Notes: generated by a model from the letters alone, not told the origin. Counted from the first letter of the stretch, positions 44,029-53,607 are shown. The stretch is 63,166 nt of DNA from an uncultured Ilumatobacter sp. (GCA_938091165.1 CALKNK010000025.1:1-63166), one strand, 5' to 3'. Numbers and translations are program-made.

Positions 44029-45516
44029 CTATTTCTGCTCTTCGGCTGCCTTGGTGATGCGCTCGAAATCGCCTGGACGCCAGGTCTTGTCGAACCAGCT
44101 TTCAAGCGGCCCATACAGGCGGATCAGCGAGAACCATGACTTGCCTGGCACCGACTGGATCCAGTTGTTGCCACCATCAGCGGGCGCCTCGGGACCGAAG
44201 TAAAGATCAATTGAGCCGTCGTCGTTGTACTGCAGTTGGTCGCGGGCGTTGTTCAGGCTCGGGTACCTCTGACCGGTTTGCAGTTCGGACCGGGTCTGTG
44301 GGTCGTAGATGACGATCGACCAGAAGTCTTTAGCCGGGATCCCGGCCGGCAGATGCAACCGGTAGTTGACGCTGCCGTCGAGGGGTTCACCGTCAGCGTC
44401 TGTCATCGCTGCTGCGTATTGCGAGCCGACACCGACCATTTTTAAAGCCATCGCTGGGGTGTTGACCGTTGCGAAGTAGAAGAACAGTGTTCGAGCATCG
44501 AGGTTCCTACCGCCTTCGCCATCTCGGCGAAGCCAGCGATAGTCCCCGCCGACAAATGCGGTGATCCACTTGCGGTCTTCATAGATCAGCGCCTCAGGGT
44601 CTCGAGGTCGGAAGTCGATAGCGCGAGCGGTGCCATTCGCAACAGCGGCCGCCTCACTCAAGATTTCCTGCATACGGTCGTCAGGAGCGAATGGCTTGCC
44701 TTTCTCGATCCCGATCGCAGCAAGCAGACCACGAGTTTCGTGGTCAATCACTCCGATTGGCTCTCGTTGGATCACCTCGTTGATTTCGCTGAAGAACGTG
44801 GCGTCATTCGAGTGGATCGTGTTGAACTCCTTGCCCGACAACGAGATGAATCCCATCTCGGGTGGGTTGTCCGCATCAGCGAGCGGGTACGCCTTCAGGC
44901 CGTTGCGGAACATCTCAGTTGCAGCATCGGGTTTTCCATCGACAAGAAAGCCGCGAAGGACTAGGAAGTTGGCCTCGCTTGGGGTTCGAGCCACGAATAC
45001 ATCGTCGGGCACGACGGTCGTGTCGTCATCGTCGCGCAGAATCACGTAACGGCCGCCCGCACCCCGGTCAGGCCCCGGCGCGCCCATGTCAACAACGAAT
45101 CGGAACCATGCGTCGTTGACCGTGCCAGGTCCGCAGCCCGGAGGGATCTCGACAACAGTTGGACCATCCCGGTGGAGATCCATCAGCACGACGGTGTACA
45201 CCGTGTCGGTGTTGCCTGTCAGGAACAGAGCATTTGAATCAAGCAGATCATCGGCAATCAGAGCCTTGTTGCACGCATCGAGACCCAACGACTCAAGCCC
45301 AACGATCATTGCCTGCATTGAGGCTGCCGGCACGCAGTTCAAGAAAGCCTCAACACCGCGCATGAAGTCAAGGTGATCCCAGAGCATTGAGCTGGTCTCG
45401 CGGGTGGGGACACCATCAACAAACTCAAGTCGGCCGACGCGGGTGTCGACAATGTCAGGTGTCGTGATCGATGTTGGGATCGGTGTGTTGTAACCCTGAG
45501 GAATCGCGGTAGTCAT
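44029..45516 (-). CDS. DUF1254/DUF1214 domain protein, paralogue B
   Basis: A 495-aa paralogue of the protein at 41653-43107, with the same order of motifs: LFLTGNTDTVYTVVLMDLHR, DGPTVVEIPPGCGPGTVNDA, GGRYVILRDDDD, IHSNDATFFSEINEVIQREP, DFWSIVIYDPQTRSELQTGQ and SWFSLIRLYGPLESWFDKTW. No signal peptide is visible. The start is ATG 45516; no Shine-Dalgarno is clear, so leaderless translation is possible. Function unknown. Divergence between the two copies is large, so the duplication is old. Confidence 0.85.
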   Translation of the reverse strand: MTTAIPQGYNTPIPTSITTPDIVDTRVGRLEFVDGVPTRETSSMLWDHLDFMRGVEAFLNCVPAASMQAMIVGLESLGLDACNKALIADDLLDSNALFLTGNTDTVYTVVLMDLHRDGPTVVEIPPGCGPGTVNDAWFRFVVDMGAPGPDRGAGGRYVILRDDDDTTVVPDDVFVARTPSEANFLVLRGFLVDGKPDAATEMFRNGLKAYPLADADNPPEMGFISLSGKEFNTIHSNDATFFSEINEVIQREPIGVIDHETRGLLAAIGIEKGKPFAPDDRMQEILSEAAAVANGTARAIDFRPRDPEALIYEDRKWITAFVGGDYRWLRRDGEGGRNLDARTLFFYFATVNTPAMALKMVGVGSQYAAAMTDADGEPLDGSVNYRLHLPAGIPAKDFWSIVIYDPQTRSELQTGQRYPSLNNARDQLQYNDDGSIDLYFGPEAPADGGNNWIQSVPGKSWFSLIRLYGPLESWFDKTWRPGDFERITKAAEEQK

Positions 45517-45914
45517 GAGCAAAATTTAGTCGACGAATCGGCAAAATTAAGATCGGCTCCCAATGAAGCTGGGTCCTTCGTCATCCCATTCATCTCGCGA
45601 CTCGGCCGCAGATCGGCGAGTTCTCGGCAACATCATCGAGTTCGTGGCGGAAATCTGGCTGACTGATCGACGCAAGAGCGCGAGTTCGTTCGCGAACGGT
45701 CAATAACTTGAGCTGTACGACGCCGTGTTGGGAAAAGACAACGCTCCTAATACATCGCTGCGGGTGGTGGCCGACTGTTGGGAATTCTCATTCGACTGAT
45801 TCAGATAGTGAGAGCGGGATGCTTTGTGTGGATAACAGCCCTGCCGATCTCGAGCGGGCGGAGCGTCCTCAACAGGATGGGATCACGCGCTGTCAAATTG
45901 GCTGGTAGAGCTGT
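45517..45914. other. Intergenic region with one possible tiny ORF
   Basis: About 400 bp between two minus-strand genes. A plus-strand 47-codon ORF at 45563-45706 (MKLGPSSSHSSRDSADRRVL...) is open but has no recognisable family and no good ribosome-binding site. Nothing else was seen. Confidence 0.3.
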
Positions 45915-47123
45915 TCAGGCCTGTCTGGAGCCGAGCACAGCGTCGACAGACGATTCGAAGCCGTCGCGAACGACCGCAAGACGGATCGTGTCCCCAGGGT
46001 CACGGCCAGCGATCGCGTCGCCGACGTTCTCGGGCGTCTCGACCGTGTCGCCATCGATTGCCGTGATGACATCTCCGACGCGGAGTCCAGCTACGTCGGC
46101 CGCCGAGCCGACGGTCACGTCGAGCACCACTGCTCCGCGCAGGTCGCCCGTCTCCTCGATGCCGAGCTGGGCTGCGGTCTGGGGCGTGAGCGTGACGGAG
46201 CTAATTCCGAGGAATGCCTGGAGCACAGGTTCGCCGGACGACAGCGTGTCAAAAATCGGTCGCGCCGAGTCTGCAGCGATTGCGAAACCGACGTTCTGCG
46301 CCTGGAGCGAGCCCGCTGAATTGATCCCTACGACCTTGCCATCGAGATCGAAGAGCGGGCCACCAGAGTTCCCTGGGTTGATTGCTGCATCGGTCTGGAT
46401 GAGGTCGGTTAAGCGGTTCCCATCATTGGTTCGGATTGAGCGGCCGAGAGCTGACACGATTCCTTCGGTGGCCGTCGCCGAGCCCTCGAAGCCGAGCGAG
46501 TTGCCGATGGCAACCACGCGTTCGCCCACTTTCAGATCGTCAGATAGGCCGAACTCGACGGGCGTTAGGTCGCTGCGATCCACCTGAATTACGGCGAGGT
46601 CTTCCGACTTTGCTGAACCGAGCACGGTCGCGGTCGCCATGGCGCCGTCAGAGAACTCGACTTCGACGGTCGCTGCGTCGCCGATCACGTGTGCATTGGT
46701 TGCGATGCGACCGTCAGCTGAGATGACGAAGCCGGTCCCTGTCCCACTACCGGCCGAGGTGATCGCGTCGATGCGTACGACACTCGGCCGCACCCTTTCA
46801 ACCAGAGTGGAGATGTCAACCGGACTCGTTGCAACCGGGCTGTCGATCGACGCCAGCTGGACGTCCGGCGTTGCAACGGTGATGACGGCCTCTGGTGCGG
46901 AGGCGCGGCCGGCGACCGCGCCGCCTGCCGTGCCTCCGGCGACGGCGACTAGCGCAAGGACTATGGAGCTTGTTCGGCTGAGCCGCCCCTTCGCTGGCGG
47001 CCGCGACTCGGGTACGGGTGTTGGACCGGCAGGTGGCTGCCATGTCGGTGAGGTGCCGGTCGGGGAGTACAGCGAGCCTGTTGGACCGTTGAACGGGGAG
47101 CTCGGTGGAGTTGAGTCGTACAT
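45915..47123 (-). CDS. HtrA/DegP-type serine protease with PDZ domain
   Basis: A 402-aa membrane-anchored protease. A Pro/Ser-rich cytoplasmic N-terminus is followed by one membrane helix (~52-72, SSIVLALVAVAGGTAGGAVA), a trypsin-like domain with His145 (TNAHVIG), Asp175 (SEDLAVI) and Ser253 (GNSGGP), then one PDZ domain (~300-400, GAVVLDVTVGSAADVAGLRV, then GDVITAIDG). It degrades misfolded proteins at the outer face of the membrane. It is divergent from an OmpR/kinase pair across about 145 bp, the usual arrangement for a stress-sensing system controlling htrA. Confidence 0.93.
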   Translation of the reverse strand: MYDSTPPSSPFNGPTGSLYSPTGTSPTWQPPAGPTPVPESRPPAKGRLSRTSSIVLALVAVAGGTAGGAVAGRASAPEAVITVATPDVQLASIDSPVATSPVDISTLVERVRPSVVRIDAITSAGSGTGTGFVISADGRIATNAHVIGDAATVEVEFSDGAMATATVLGSAKSEDLAVIQVDRSDLTPVEFGLSDDLKVGERVVAIGNSLGFEGSATATEGIVSALGRSIRTNDGNRLTDLIQTDAAINPGNSGGPLFDLDGKVVGINSAGSLQAQNVGFAIAADSARPIFDTLSSGEPVLQAFLGISSVTLTPQTAAQLGIEETGDLRGAVVLDVTVGSAADVAGLRVGDVITAIDGDTVETPENVGDAIAGRDPGDTIRLAVVRDGFESSVDAVLGSRQA

Positions 47124-47269
47124 GTCGATGTCCTTTTGGGTGCGTTCTGAGTGATTGCGTACGATCCTGCTGGGCGGTGCTGAACGGTTCCTGAATCAAG
47201 CTGAACGCACCTTCAGGAAGCTTGGCGGGAATCGAACCGGCGTTCCGTCGCTCCTGGCACACTGTCGTC

Positions 47270-47947
47270 ATGAGGCTGTTGGTCGTCGAGGATGAGGTGA
47301 AGCTGGCTCGTTCTCTGCAGGCCGGGCTGACTGCCGACGGGTTCTCGGTTGACGTGGTCCACGACGGCACCGAAGCGCTCTGGATGACTGACGTCAACTC
47401 CTACGACGCCATCGTCCTCGACATCATGGTGCCGGGTACGAACGGCTTCGTGGTCTGCCGCACTCTGCGTGAGCGCGAAGACTGGACACCAATCCTGATG
47501 CTCACCGCCAAGGATGGCGATCTCGACGAAGCCGAAGCGCTCGACACCGGAGCCGACGACTACCTCCGTAAACCGTTCTCCCACGTCGTTCTCGTCGCTC
47601 GCCTTCGCTCGCTGCTTCGGCGCGGTTCTGACGTTCGCCCAACGGTGCTCAAAGTAGATGACCTTGTGCTCGACCCGGGAGGCCGTACCTGCTATCGGGG
47701 CGAGGAGAGGATCACGCTGACCGCACGGGAGTTCTCGGTGCTTGAGTACCTGATGCGCAATGCCGGGGACACCCTTTCCAAGCAGGACATTCTCGACCAC
47801 GTGTGGGATGTCGACTTCGCCGGCGATGCGAACATCGTCGAGGTTTACGTCGGGCACCTCCGCCGCAAGGTCGACGAACCGTTCGGGCGAACGGCCATCG
47901 AGACGGTTCGCAGTGTCGGCTACCGGTTACGCGAAGACCGGCAATGA
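47270..47947 (+). CDS. OmpR-family response regulator
   Basis: A 225-aa regulator with a receiver domain (MRLLVVEDEVKLARSLQAGL, phosphoacceptor Asp51 in AIVLDIMVPG, switch residues MLTAKD and DDYLRKPF) and a winged-helix DNA-binding domain (LTAREFSVLEYLMRNAGDTL ... VEVYVGHLRRKVDEPFG...TVRSVGYRL). ATG 47270 matches the family start. Its stop overlaps the kinase start by ATGA. The likely target is the divergent htrA promoter and its own. Confidence 0.93.
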   Translation: MRLLVVEDEVKLARSLQAGLTADGFSVDVVHDGTEALWMTDVNSYDAIVLDIMVPGTNGFVVCRTLREREDWTPILMLTAKDGDLDEAEALDTGADDYLRKPFSHVVLVARLRSLLRRGSDVRPTVLKVDDLVLDPGGRTCYRGEERITLTAREFSVLEYLMRNAGDTLSKQDILDHVWDVDFAGDANIVEVYVGHLRRKVDEPFGRTAIETVRSVGYRLREDRQ

Positions 47948-49281
47948 ACTTGTCGTCGTCGGTTCGTGGCCGCACCACCATCTTGGTCACACTGGTCTTT
48001 GCGCTCACCTTGATTGTCTCGGGACTGACTCTGTTGGCGGTCCTACGGCGAACCATGTTGGACAACATCGACACGGCATTGGCCCTGCGTGCCGCCGATC
48101 TCGGCGCGCTGGTGACGAGTGGCGTCGCACCGCGCAACATCACGATCCCCAACGACGGAACATCTTTCGCACAGATCATCTTGAACGGCGATGTGATTGC
48201 ATCGAGCACCAACGTGCGCGGTCAACCTCCGGTCGACACACTCACGGATTCGTCTCAGATAACCGTCCGCCAAACATCGGGCGACGAAGAGGTGTTCCGG
48301 CTGGTTGTCACCGAACAGAACAGTCCCGCGGGACCGGCCACGATCGCCGTCGGTACCACGCTCGCAGACATGGAACAGACAACCCGGGTTGCTATTTGGA
48401 CGCTGACGATCACGGGTCTAGCCCTAACAACGCTGGCTGGCGCTGCGACCTGGGTGGTCGTTCGCCGCGCACTCCGACCGGTCGACTCGATGCGAGCTGA
48501 GGTTGCCGACATCACCGTGAGTGGTCTTGACCGCCGCGTGTCCCAACCGACAACCGACGACGAGATCCGACTGCTCGCTGACACGTTGAACGACATGCTC
48601 GTGCGCCTTGAGTCGGGCACGCGCGCTCAACGAGACTTCGTGAGCGCAGCGTCGCATGAGCTGCGCACCCCTATTGCCGTGATCCGAAACGTGCTCGAAG
48701 TCGCGCAGTCCACGGATGCTCCTAATTGGCGCGAGATCGCCGACAGCGTGTTGGAAGAGGACGTCAGAATGGAGCGTCTCGTCGACGATCTGCTGCTGAT
48801 CGCACGGACGGACGCGGGTGTGTCGAGAAGTGAGCATTGGACCGCAGTCGATCTCGACGACATTGTGTTCGAAGAGGCCCGTCGGGTGCCATCACCCATC
48901 CAGATCGACGTCTCTCGGGTCTCGGCGGGTCAGGTGAACGGTGATGTTGAGCAGCTGCGCCGAGTGGTTCGCAACCTGCTTGACAACGCGTTGCGCCACG
49001 CTACGCAGGCAATCGAAGTCAACCTCAGCAGCGTCGGCGGACGAGTCAGCGTTGCAGTCGACGATGATGGACCCGGGGTGGCGCCCGAGGATCGCACGCG
49101 GATCTTCGAACGATTTGTGCGCCTTGACGAGTCAAGGACACGGTCCGACGGAGGTACCGGACTCGGACTCGCGATTGTCACCGAGTTGGTGGACGCGCTC
49201 GGCGGCGATGTCTACGTAGAGTCCAGCGAGCGCCTCGGTGGGGCCCGGTTCGTCTTCACGTTGCCGGACGCCCGAGCTTGA
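47944..49281 (+). CDS. Sensor histidine kinase
   Basis: A 445-aa kinase. Two membrane helices (~10-33 TTILVTLVFALTLIVSGLTL and ~149-173) flank a ~115-residue outer sensor. Next are HAMP (RRALRPVDSMRAEVADITVS), the HisKA box with His238 (SAASHELRTPIAVIRNVLEV) and the HATPase domain (LLDNALRHATQ, DDDGPGVAPEDRTRIFERF, GGTGLGLAIV). It is translationally coupled to the response regulator, and is close in design to MprB/CseC-type envelope-stress kinases. Confidence 0.93.
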   Translation: MNLSSSVRGRTTILVTLVFALTLIVSGLTLLAVLRRTMLDNIDTALALRAADLGALVTSGVAPRNITIPNDGTSFAQIILNGDVIASSTNVRGQPPVDTLTDSSQITVRQTSGDEEVFRLVVTEQNSPAGPATIAVGTTLADMEQTTRVAIWTLTITGLALTTLAGAATWVVVRRALRPVDSMRAEVADITVSGLDRRVSQPTTDDEIRLLADTLNDMLVRLESGTRAQRDFVSAASHELRTPIAVIRNVLEVAQSTDAPNWREIADSVLEEDVRMERLVDDLLLIARTDAGVSRSEHWTAVDLDDIVFEEARRVPSPIQIDVSRVSAGQVNGDVEQLRRVVRNLLDNALRHATQAIEVNLSSVGGRVSVAVDDDGPGVAPEDRTRIFERFVRLDESRTRSDGGTGLGLAIVTELVDALGGDVYVESSERLGGARFVFTLPDARA

Positions 49282-49311
49282 ATGGTTTGTTTGGTGCCTA
49301 ACTGTTCGGAG

Positions 49312-49334
49312 TTTTGTTTGGCAACAAAGTTTTC
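49312..49334 (+). terminator. Possible weak terminator after the two-component pair
   Basis: A 6-bp AT-rich stem TTTGTT/AACAAA (49313-49318 and 49323-49328) with a TGGC loop, followed by GTTTTC. Low stability, so the call is tentative. Confidence 0.3.
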
Positions 49335-49433
49335 GGTAACCAACGAGGCATAGTTTGAGACGCGTTGTCTGAGCTGAGCACTGATCGCCGCCGAAACTTT
49401 AATTGCGGCTTGCGGAAAGATACAACGGCTGAG

Positions 49434-50237
49434 TCAGCGGGTCGCAACAACCTGCACTGGTGCGATCAGCCCTGTCCTCAACGCAGCGCCAACGTTGGCG
49501 AACATCGTTGCGAAGTCAGGCCCCATCACCGTTGCTAGCGACACCGGCGATGGGATTTCAGAGCGCGCCGACGCCGCAGCGTCAAGCGCGAGACGTGTTT
49601 GATCGACTGGCTCGGTGACGTTGAAACCGGCAGCTGATAACGCGTCGACGTAACCGGACTCCGGCTCAAGGAATGCACTGTCGGGTCCGGACGCGAACGG
49701 CATCGGATAGGTAATTTCAGCGGGATCGCCGGTCAACATTATGTCGTATACGACCAAACGACTTCCAGGTGCGAGCAGTCCGTGGACCCCGCAAAAGAAT
49801 GCTTTCTTGTCAGCAATGTTCATCCCAACGTGAATGAGCGTTGCCGCATCGAAGGGACCGTCGAGGTTGAGTTGTGTTGCGTCGCCCTCCACGAATGCGG
49901 TGCTGTGACTCATCGCGAGTCGGGCAGACAGAGCTGTAGCGGCGGCAACGAACGACGGTGTGAGATCGACGCCGGTGACATGCGCGCCAGTGGTTGATGC
50001 AATCCGACGGGCCGGCCCGCCGAGGCCACTGCCGATGTCGAGCACTCGATGAGTTGCATCGACTTTCAACGCGTCGATGATCGCCGACGTTGCTGCTGCG
50101 CCACCTAAATGAAACTCATCAGCCGGTGCAAGATCCTCGATGGTCAGCGTCGTAGGGTCGCCCAACCCGCTAAGGATTGCCTCAACAAGATCGTCGACTT
50201 GTCCGTAGTGCTTGTTGTGAGTGCTGTCATTCACCAT
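49434..50237 (-). CDS. SAM-dependent methyltransferase
   Basis: A 267-aa class I methyltransferase. The SAM-binding motif I is VLDIGSGLGGPARRIAS (about residues 65-81), followed by VTGVDLTPSFVAAATALSAR and FDAATLIHVGMNIADKKAFF. The N-terminal part (LTIEDLAPADEFHLGGAAAT) resembles sarcosine/dimethylglycine-type and other small-molecule methyltransferases. Substrate is uncertain. It starts at ATG 50237 without a clear ribosome-binding site. It is divergent from the galactoside cluster, whose operator-like repeats lie about 80 bp beyond its start. Confidence 0.85.
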   Translation of the reverse strand: MVNDSTHNKHYGQVDDLVEAILSGLGDPTTLTIEDLAPADEFHLGGAAATSAIIDALKVDATHRVLDIGSGLGGPARRIASTTGAHVTGVDLTPSFVAAATALSARLAMSHSTAFVEGDATQLNLDGPFDAATLIHVGMNIADKKAFFCGVHGLLAPGSRLVVYDIMLTGDPAEITYPMPFASGPDSAFLEPESGYVDALSAAGFNVTEPVDQTRLALDAAASARSEIPSPVSLATVMGPDFATMFANVGAALRTGLIAPVQVVATR

Positions 50238-50314
50238 CTGGTAGCTCTATCAGCCGCGGTCGACATTTGCTCAAATGAAATGGTGACGGTACTGGAGCAG
50301 CGCATCGGGTTGAT

Positions 50315-50352
50315 CCGTTTTTCTTCTAACAGTTCGAGGTTTTTCTTCTAAG
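50315..50352. promoter_or_regulatory. Paired GTTTTTCTTCTAA direct repeats upstream of the GH4 gene
   Basis: Two copies of GTTTTTCTTCTAA (50317-50329 and 50339-50351) are spaced 22 bp start-to-start, about two helical turns. The first copy with its right flank (CCGTTTTTCTTCTAACAGTT, then CG) recurs at the window end (63144-63166) with one extra T. It lies about 120 bp before the GH4 start, fitting an operator; an alternative is a direct repeat bounding an inserted cluster. Confidence 0.55.
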
Positions 50353-50468
50353 ACCCCAGAAGCAGCATCATCGCTGCTGCGAATGAAGAGAGTCTTGGTT
50401 TCGCCCTGCGGCGCGTCTACCCTCGGCGTCTCGTCTGCGCTGAGGCGCCAAATAAGTTAGGTTTCAAT

Positions 50469-51797
50469 ATGGTTCGCGTGGCATTCATCGGAGCTGGCAG
50501 CACGGTTTTCACCCGAAATTTGATTGGGGACTTGACAGCGTTTCCCGAACTCCAGGGCCGATTGAGCTTCTCGTTGCATGACATTGATGAGGAGCGACTC
50601 CGGACGTCAGAGATCGTTGCAAACCGGATCGGAGAGGGTCTTGATGCACCGATGACGGTCGATGCCACCACCGACCGTCGGCGAGCCCTCGATGGCGCAG
50701 ATTATGTGATCACAATGTTCCAGGTTGGTGGCTACCGGCCCTCCACTGTGATCGATTTTGAGATTCCCGAGCGGTACGGGCTGCAGCAGACAATCGCCGA
50801 CACGCTCGGTATTGGCGGCATCATGCGGGGACTCCGCACCGTCCCGGAGTTAGTTGAGGTTTCGCGTGACATCAGCGAGCTCGCCGGTGATGCAGTCTTG
50901 CTCAATTACGCCAACCCAATGGCCATCAACATGTGGGGGCTAGCTGAACTCGGAAGCCATCCTGGGTTCGGTCTGTGCCACTCGATCCCTTTGACCGCAG
51001 AGGACCTTGCGCATGATCTCGGATTGCCCGTCTCTGAGCTGGACTACACCGCAGCTGGGATCAACCACATGGCCTTCTATCTCGAGCTGCGGCACAACGG
51101 CCGCGACCTGTATCCCGAGCTCAAGTCAATTCACTCGACTCCCGATGACGCGCCACGGCGAGGCGAGTGGGATCTTCCAGATGCTGTTCGCTACGAGGTG
51201 ATGCGCCGACTCGGGTACTTCGTCGCAGAGTCAAGCGAGCACTTTGCGGAATACACACCATGGTTCATCAAGCGCGACCGTCCTGATCTCGTAGACGAGT
51301 ACCGAATCCCCATTCGCGAGTACATCAGACGTTGTGAGGTTCAGAACTCTGAATGGGAAGCGCTTCGCAGTCGCCTGGTCGACGAGCGAGAGGAACTGCA
51401 TGTCCCCCGAAGTAACGAATTCGCGCCGCAGATCATCCACAGCATCGAAACAAACACTGAACGAGTGGTCTACACCAACGTGCCCAACCGCGGCTACATC
51501 GAAAATCTTCCGGATGGCTGCGTTGTGGAGGTCCCGACAAAAGTTGACGGGGCCGGATTGGTGCCGCAACCAGTCGGGCGGTTGCCGCCTCAGCTTGCGG
51601 CCATGATCCAGACCAATCTGGGGCCGCAGAGCCTGACTGTCGAGGCATTGAAAACGGGTGAGCGCGCGCACATCTACCACGCTGCGATGCTCGATCCGCA
51701 CACTGCAGCCGAGCTAGACCTCGGGCAGATCCACGAGATGGTCGACGATCTTCTCGACGCCCACGGAAACTACATCCCGGAGGCCTTGCGCTCCTAG
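50469..51797 (+). CDS. melA: GH4 alpha-galactosidase
   Basis: A 442-aa NAD- and metal-dependent glycosidase of family GH4, which works by oxidation and elimination. The nucleotide-binding start is VRVAFIGAGSTVFTRNLIGD. The metal ligands are Cys170 and His200 (FGLCHS and GINHMAF). The stretch YVITMFQVGGYRPSTVIDFE, then IPERYGLQQTIADTLG, is typical of the alpha-galactosidase (MelA) branch rather than phospho-glucosidases, which fits an ABC-imported, non-phosphorylated sugar. It is cytoplasmic. ATG 50469 follows TTAGG. It heads the galactoside cluster. Confidence 0.9.
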   Translation: MVRVAFIGAGSTVFTRNLIGDLTAFPELQGRLSFSLHDIDEERLRTSEIVANRIGEGLDAPMTVDATTDRRRALDGADYVITMFQVGGYRPSTVIDFEIPERYGLQQTIADTLGIGGIMRGLRTVPELVEVSRDISELAGDAVLLNYANPMAINMWGLAELGSHPGFGLCHSIPLTAEDLAHDLGLPVSELDYTAAGINHMAFYLELRHNGRDLYPELKSIHSTPDDAPRRGEWDLPDAVRYEVMRRLGYFVAESSEHFAEYTPWFIKRDRPDLVDEYRIPIREYIRRCEVQNSEWEALRSRLVDEREELHVPRSNEFAPQIIHSIETNTERVVYTNVPNRGYIENLPDGCVVEVPTKVDGAGLVPQPVGRLPPQLAAMIQTNLGPQSLTVEALKTGERAHIYHAAMLDPHTAAELDLGQIHEMVDDLLDAHGNYIPEALRS

Positions 51798-52319
51798 CAA
51801 TGAGGCCGTGCTGCAGCTACCCCACGAACGCCCGCTGCCGGATAACCCGTGCGACGAGCCCTTGAAGGGGGTTGGCTCTCAGCCAGATGTGATCGACTCT
51901 GAGAATCTCAGCGTGTCATTCCGGCTTCAGCTCAGTCTGCTGCAAGCGCGTCAACTGGTAAGCGGCGCGGCTGCGTGCCATCCAAAGCCCGCTCGACTTG
52001 TCGCGCGGCAATGATGTCGAAGCTGGCGGAGAGCCGTGTCTCCGGCTTAGAGCGGCACCGTTGCCTACGGCGTCGCTGTGATGTGGCCGGGCACTTGACT
52101 GCCCTCGTTCTCGACGAAAGACCGAGGGGCTTGACACCAAGACCGTTAATGTGCTATAGATACATGTGACAGAGGGTCTGACCACGGCTCAAAATCGTGA
52201 AACGGGCCGATCATATCATATAAACCTGTTACATAAAGCAGGGTCGGGAATTCCGCTCGTACTAACGCTCCTAACGCGTCAGTGGGAGAACCTGCAAAAA
52301 CAATCCCTGGGGGGAACCA
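51798..52319. other. Leader region before the sugar-binding protein gene
   Basis: About 520 bp without a recognised gene. It contains a good promoter (52131-52160) and an AT-rich patch (52198-52230, GATCATATCATATAAACC). No copy of the GTTTTTCTTCTAA repeat is present. The long 5' leader of the operon (about 150 nt) may hold further control elements. Confidence 0.45.
52131..52160 (+). promoter_or_regulatory. Sigma-70-type promoter for the sugar ABC operon
   Basis: TTGACA at 52131-52136 and TATAGA at 52155-52160, 18 bp apart, about 160 bp before the binding-protein start. The -35 is a perfect consensus, rare in this GC-rich window. Confidence 0.6.
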
Positions 52320-53600
52320 ATGAACAAATCAAGTAAATCACTGCTGGCGGTGCTCGCAGCCTTTAGCTTTGTCGCTGCCGCGTGCGGCAGCGATAATGAC
52401 TCGTCGAGCTCCGACACTGAGGCACCGGCTGAGACTGAGGCACCGGTTGAAGAGGCCGCCGGCGTGTCGGGAACCCTGAGCATGCTGAGCTGGGACAACG
52501 AGGAGCGGATGCAGCCGCTGCTCGATGGCTTTGCGGAGATGTTCCCTGATGTTGAAATCGAGTTTTCGCACGCGCCGCCGGTTGACACCTACCTCCAGCG
52601 GCTTACGTTGCTGGCAGGAGCAGACGATCTACCAGACGTCTTCAACGTGACGATCCCGATTACCAAGATGGCGCGAGAAGGCCTTGTGGCGGACCTTTCG
52701 GACCTTGATGGTGTGCAGGCGCTCTCGCCGGCGCACAAGGGCGCGTTTGCCTTCGACGGTGGCGTCTACTCCTACTCGCCAACCACGTGGATTGGCGGCA
52801 TGTTCTACAACAAGGATCTGTTCGAGGACAACGGAGTTGCGTTGCCGACGACCGTTGACGAGTACGTCGCTGTTATCGAAGAGTTTAACTCGCTCGGGCT
52901 CCAGGGCTTGGCGCTCGAAGCCGGAAGCCTTGGTTCGATGGCCATGTTCCACTACAACGCCACTGTCCACCAGAGCGACCCCGGCGCACAGTCAGCGATC
53001 TACACCGGCGAGGCCACTTTCGCTGAGAACTTCCAGCCATCGCTTGAATGGGTGCAGGAGGAACTGATCGACTCGGGCATCTACAAGGAAGAGTTCCTCG
53101 GCTACGGCTACGAGGACAGAATTCAGTGCTTCGCGGTCGACATGACTTGCGCAATGTTTGAAGACGGCTCCTGGGGTTACGGAGGGCTTGCCGAGTACGA
53201 GGACCTGAACCTCGGCTGGATGGAGTTCCCGAACGGCGGCAGCCTCGGCGCTGTGTCGCCGGGATGGTCAATGAGCTCCACTCCCGACAACGAAGCTGCA
53301 GCGCTTGCGTGGTTCGAGTACCTCTCGTCCGATGAGGGTCTTGCGACCTACCAGGCCATTGGGGACTCCTTCATGGGCGTTGCGATGGAATATGAGGTTT
53401 CTGAAGTGATGGCGCCTGCACGCGCTGCCATCGAGGCAGGCAACTTCAACCTCCCGACGATCTTCTGGGGCAACGAAGCTGCACTCGCCTTCGGTGTCTT
53501 CTTCCCAGGTATGCAGGAACTCGCGGCGGGGTCTACCACTCCGGCAGAACTCGCGGCTCTCCTGGATGAGACCAACGCCGAGTTGATTCCAAACAACTAG
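52320..53600 (+). CDS. ABC sugar-binding lipoprotein
   Basis: A 426-aa solute-binding protein of the MalE/family 1 type. The signal peptide ends at lipobox VAAAC (Cys22), then a Ser/Asp/Glu linker. The mature domain (GTLSMLSWDNEERMQPLLDG, then FAEMFPDVEIEFSHAP) and the C-terminal PARAAIEAGNF...IPNN pattern are typical. A GGGGGG run 8 nt before the ATG gives strong translation. It captures the oligosaccharide for the downstream permeases; the surrounding GH4, GH2, galK and galM genes point to a galactoside ligand. Confidence 0.92.
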   Translation: MNKSSKSLLAVLAAFSFVAAACGSDNDSSSSDTEAPAETEAPVEEAAGVSGTLSMLSWDNEERMQPLLDGFAEMFPDVEIEFSHAPPVDTYLQRLTLLAGADDLPDVFNVTIPITKMAREGLVADLSDLDGVQALSPAHKGAFAFDGGVYSYSPTTWIGGMFYNKDLFEDNGVALPTTVDEYVAVIEEFNSLGLQGLALEAGSLGSMAMFHYNATVHQSDPGAQSAIYTGEATFAENFQPSLEWVQEELIDSGIYKEEFLGYGYEDRIQCFAVDMTCAMFEDGSWGYGGLAEYEDLNLGWMEFPNGGSLGAVSPGWSMSSTPDNEAAALAWFEYLSSDEGLATYQAIGDSFMGVAMEYEVSEVMAPARAAIEAGNFNLPTIFWGNEAALAFGVFFPGMQELAAGSTTPAELAALLDETNAELIPNN

Positions 53601-53607
53601 CGACATT

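Noticed and set aside
45563..45706. Possible 47-aa small protein
   Set aside because: No good ribosome-binding site, no family likeness, and the length is within chance for this GC content.
47213..47857. A 214-codon minus-strand frame opposite the response regulator
   Set aside because: Antisense to a strongly supported OmpR-family gene; no motif.
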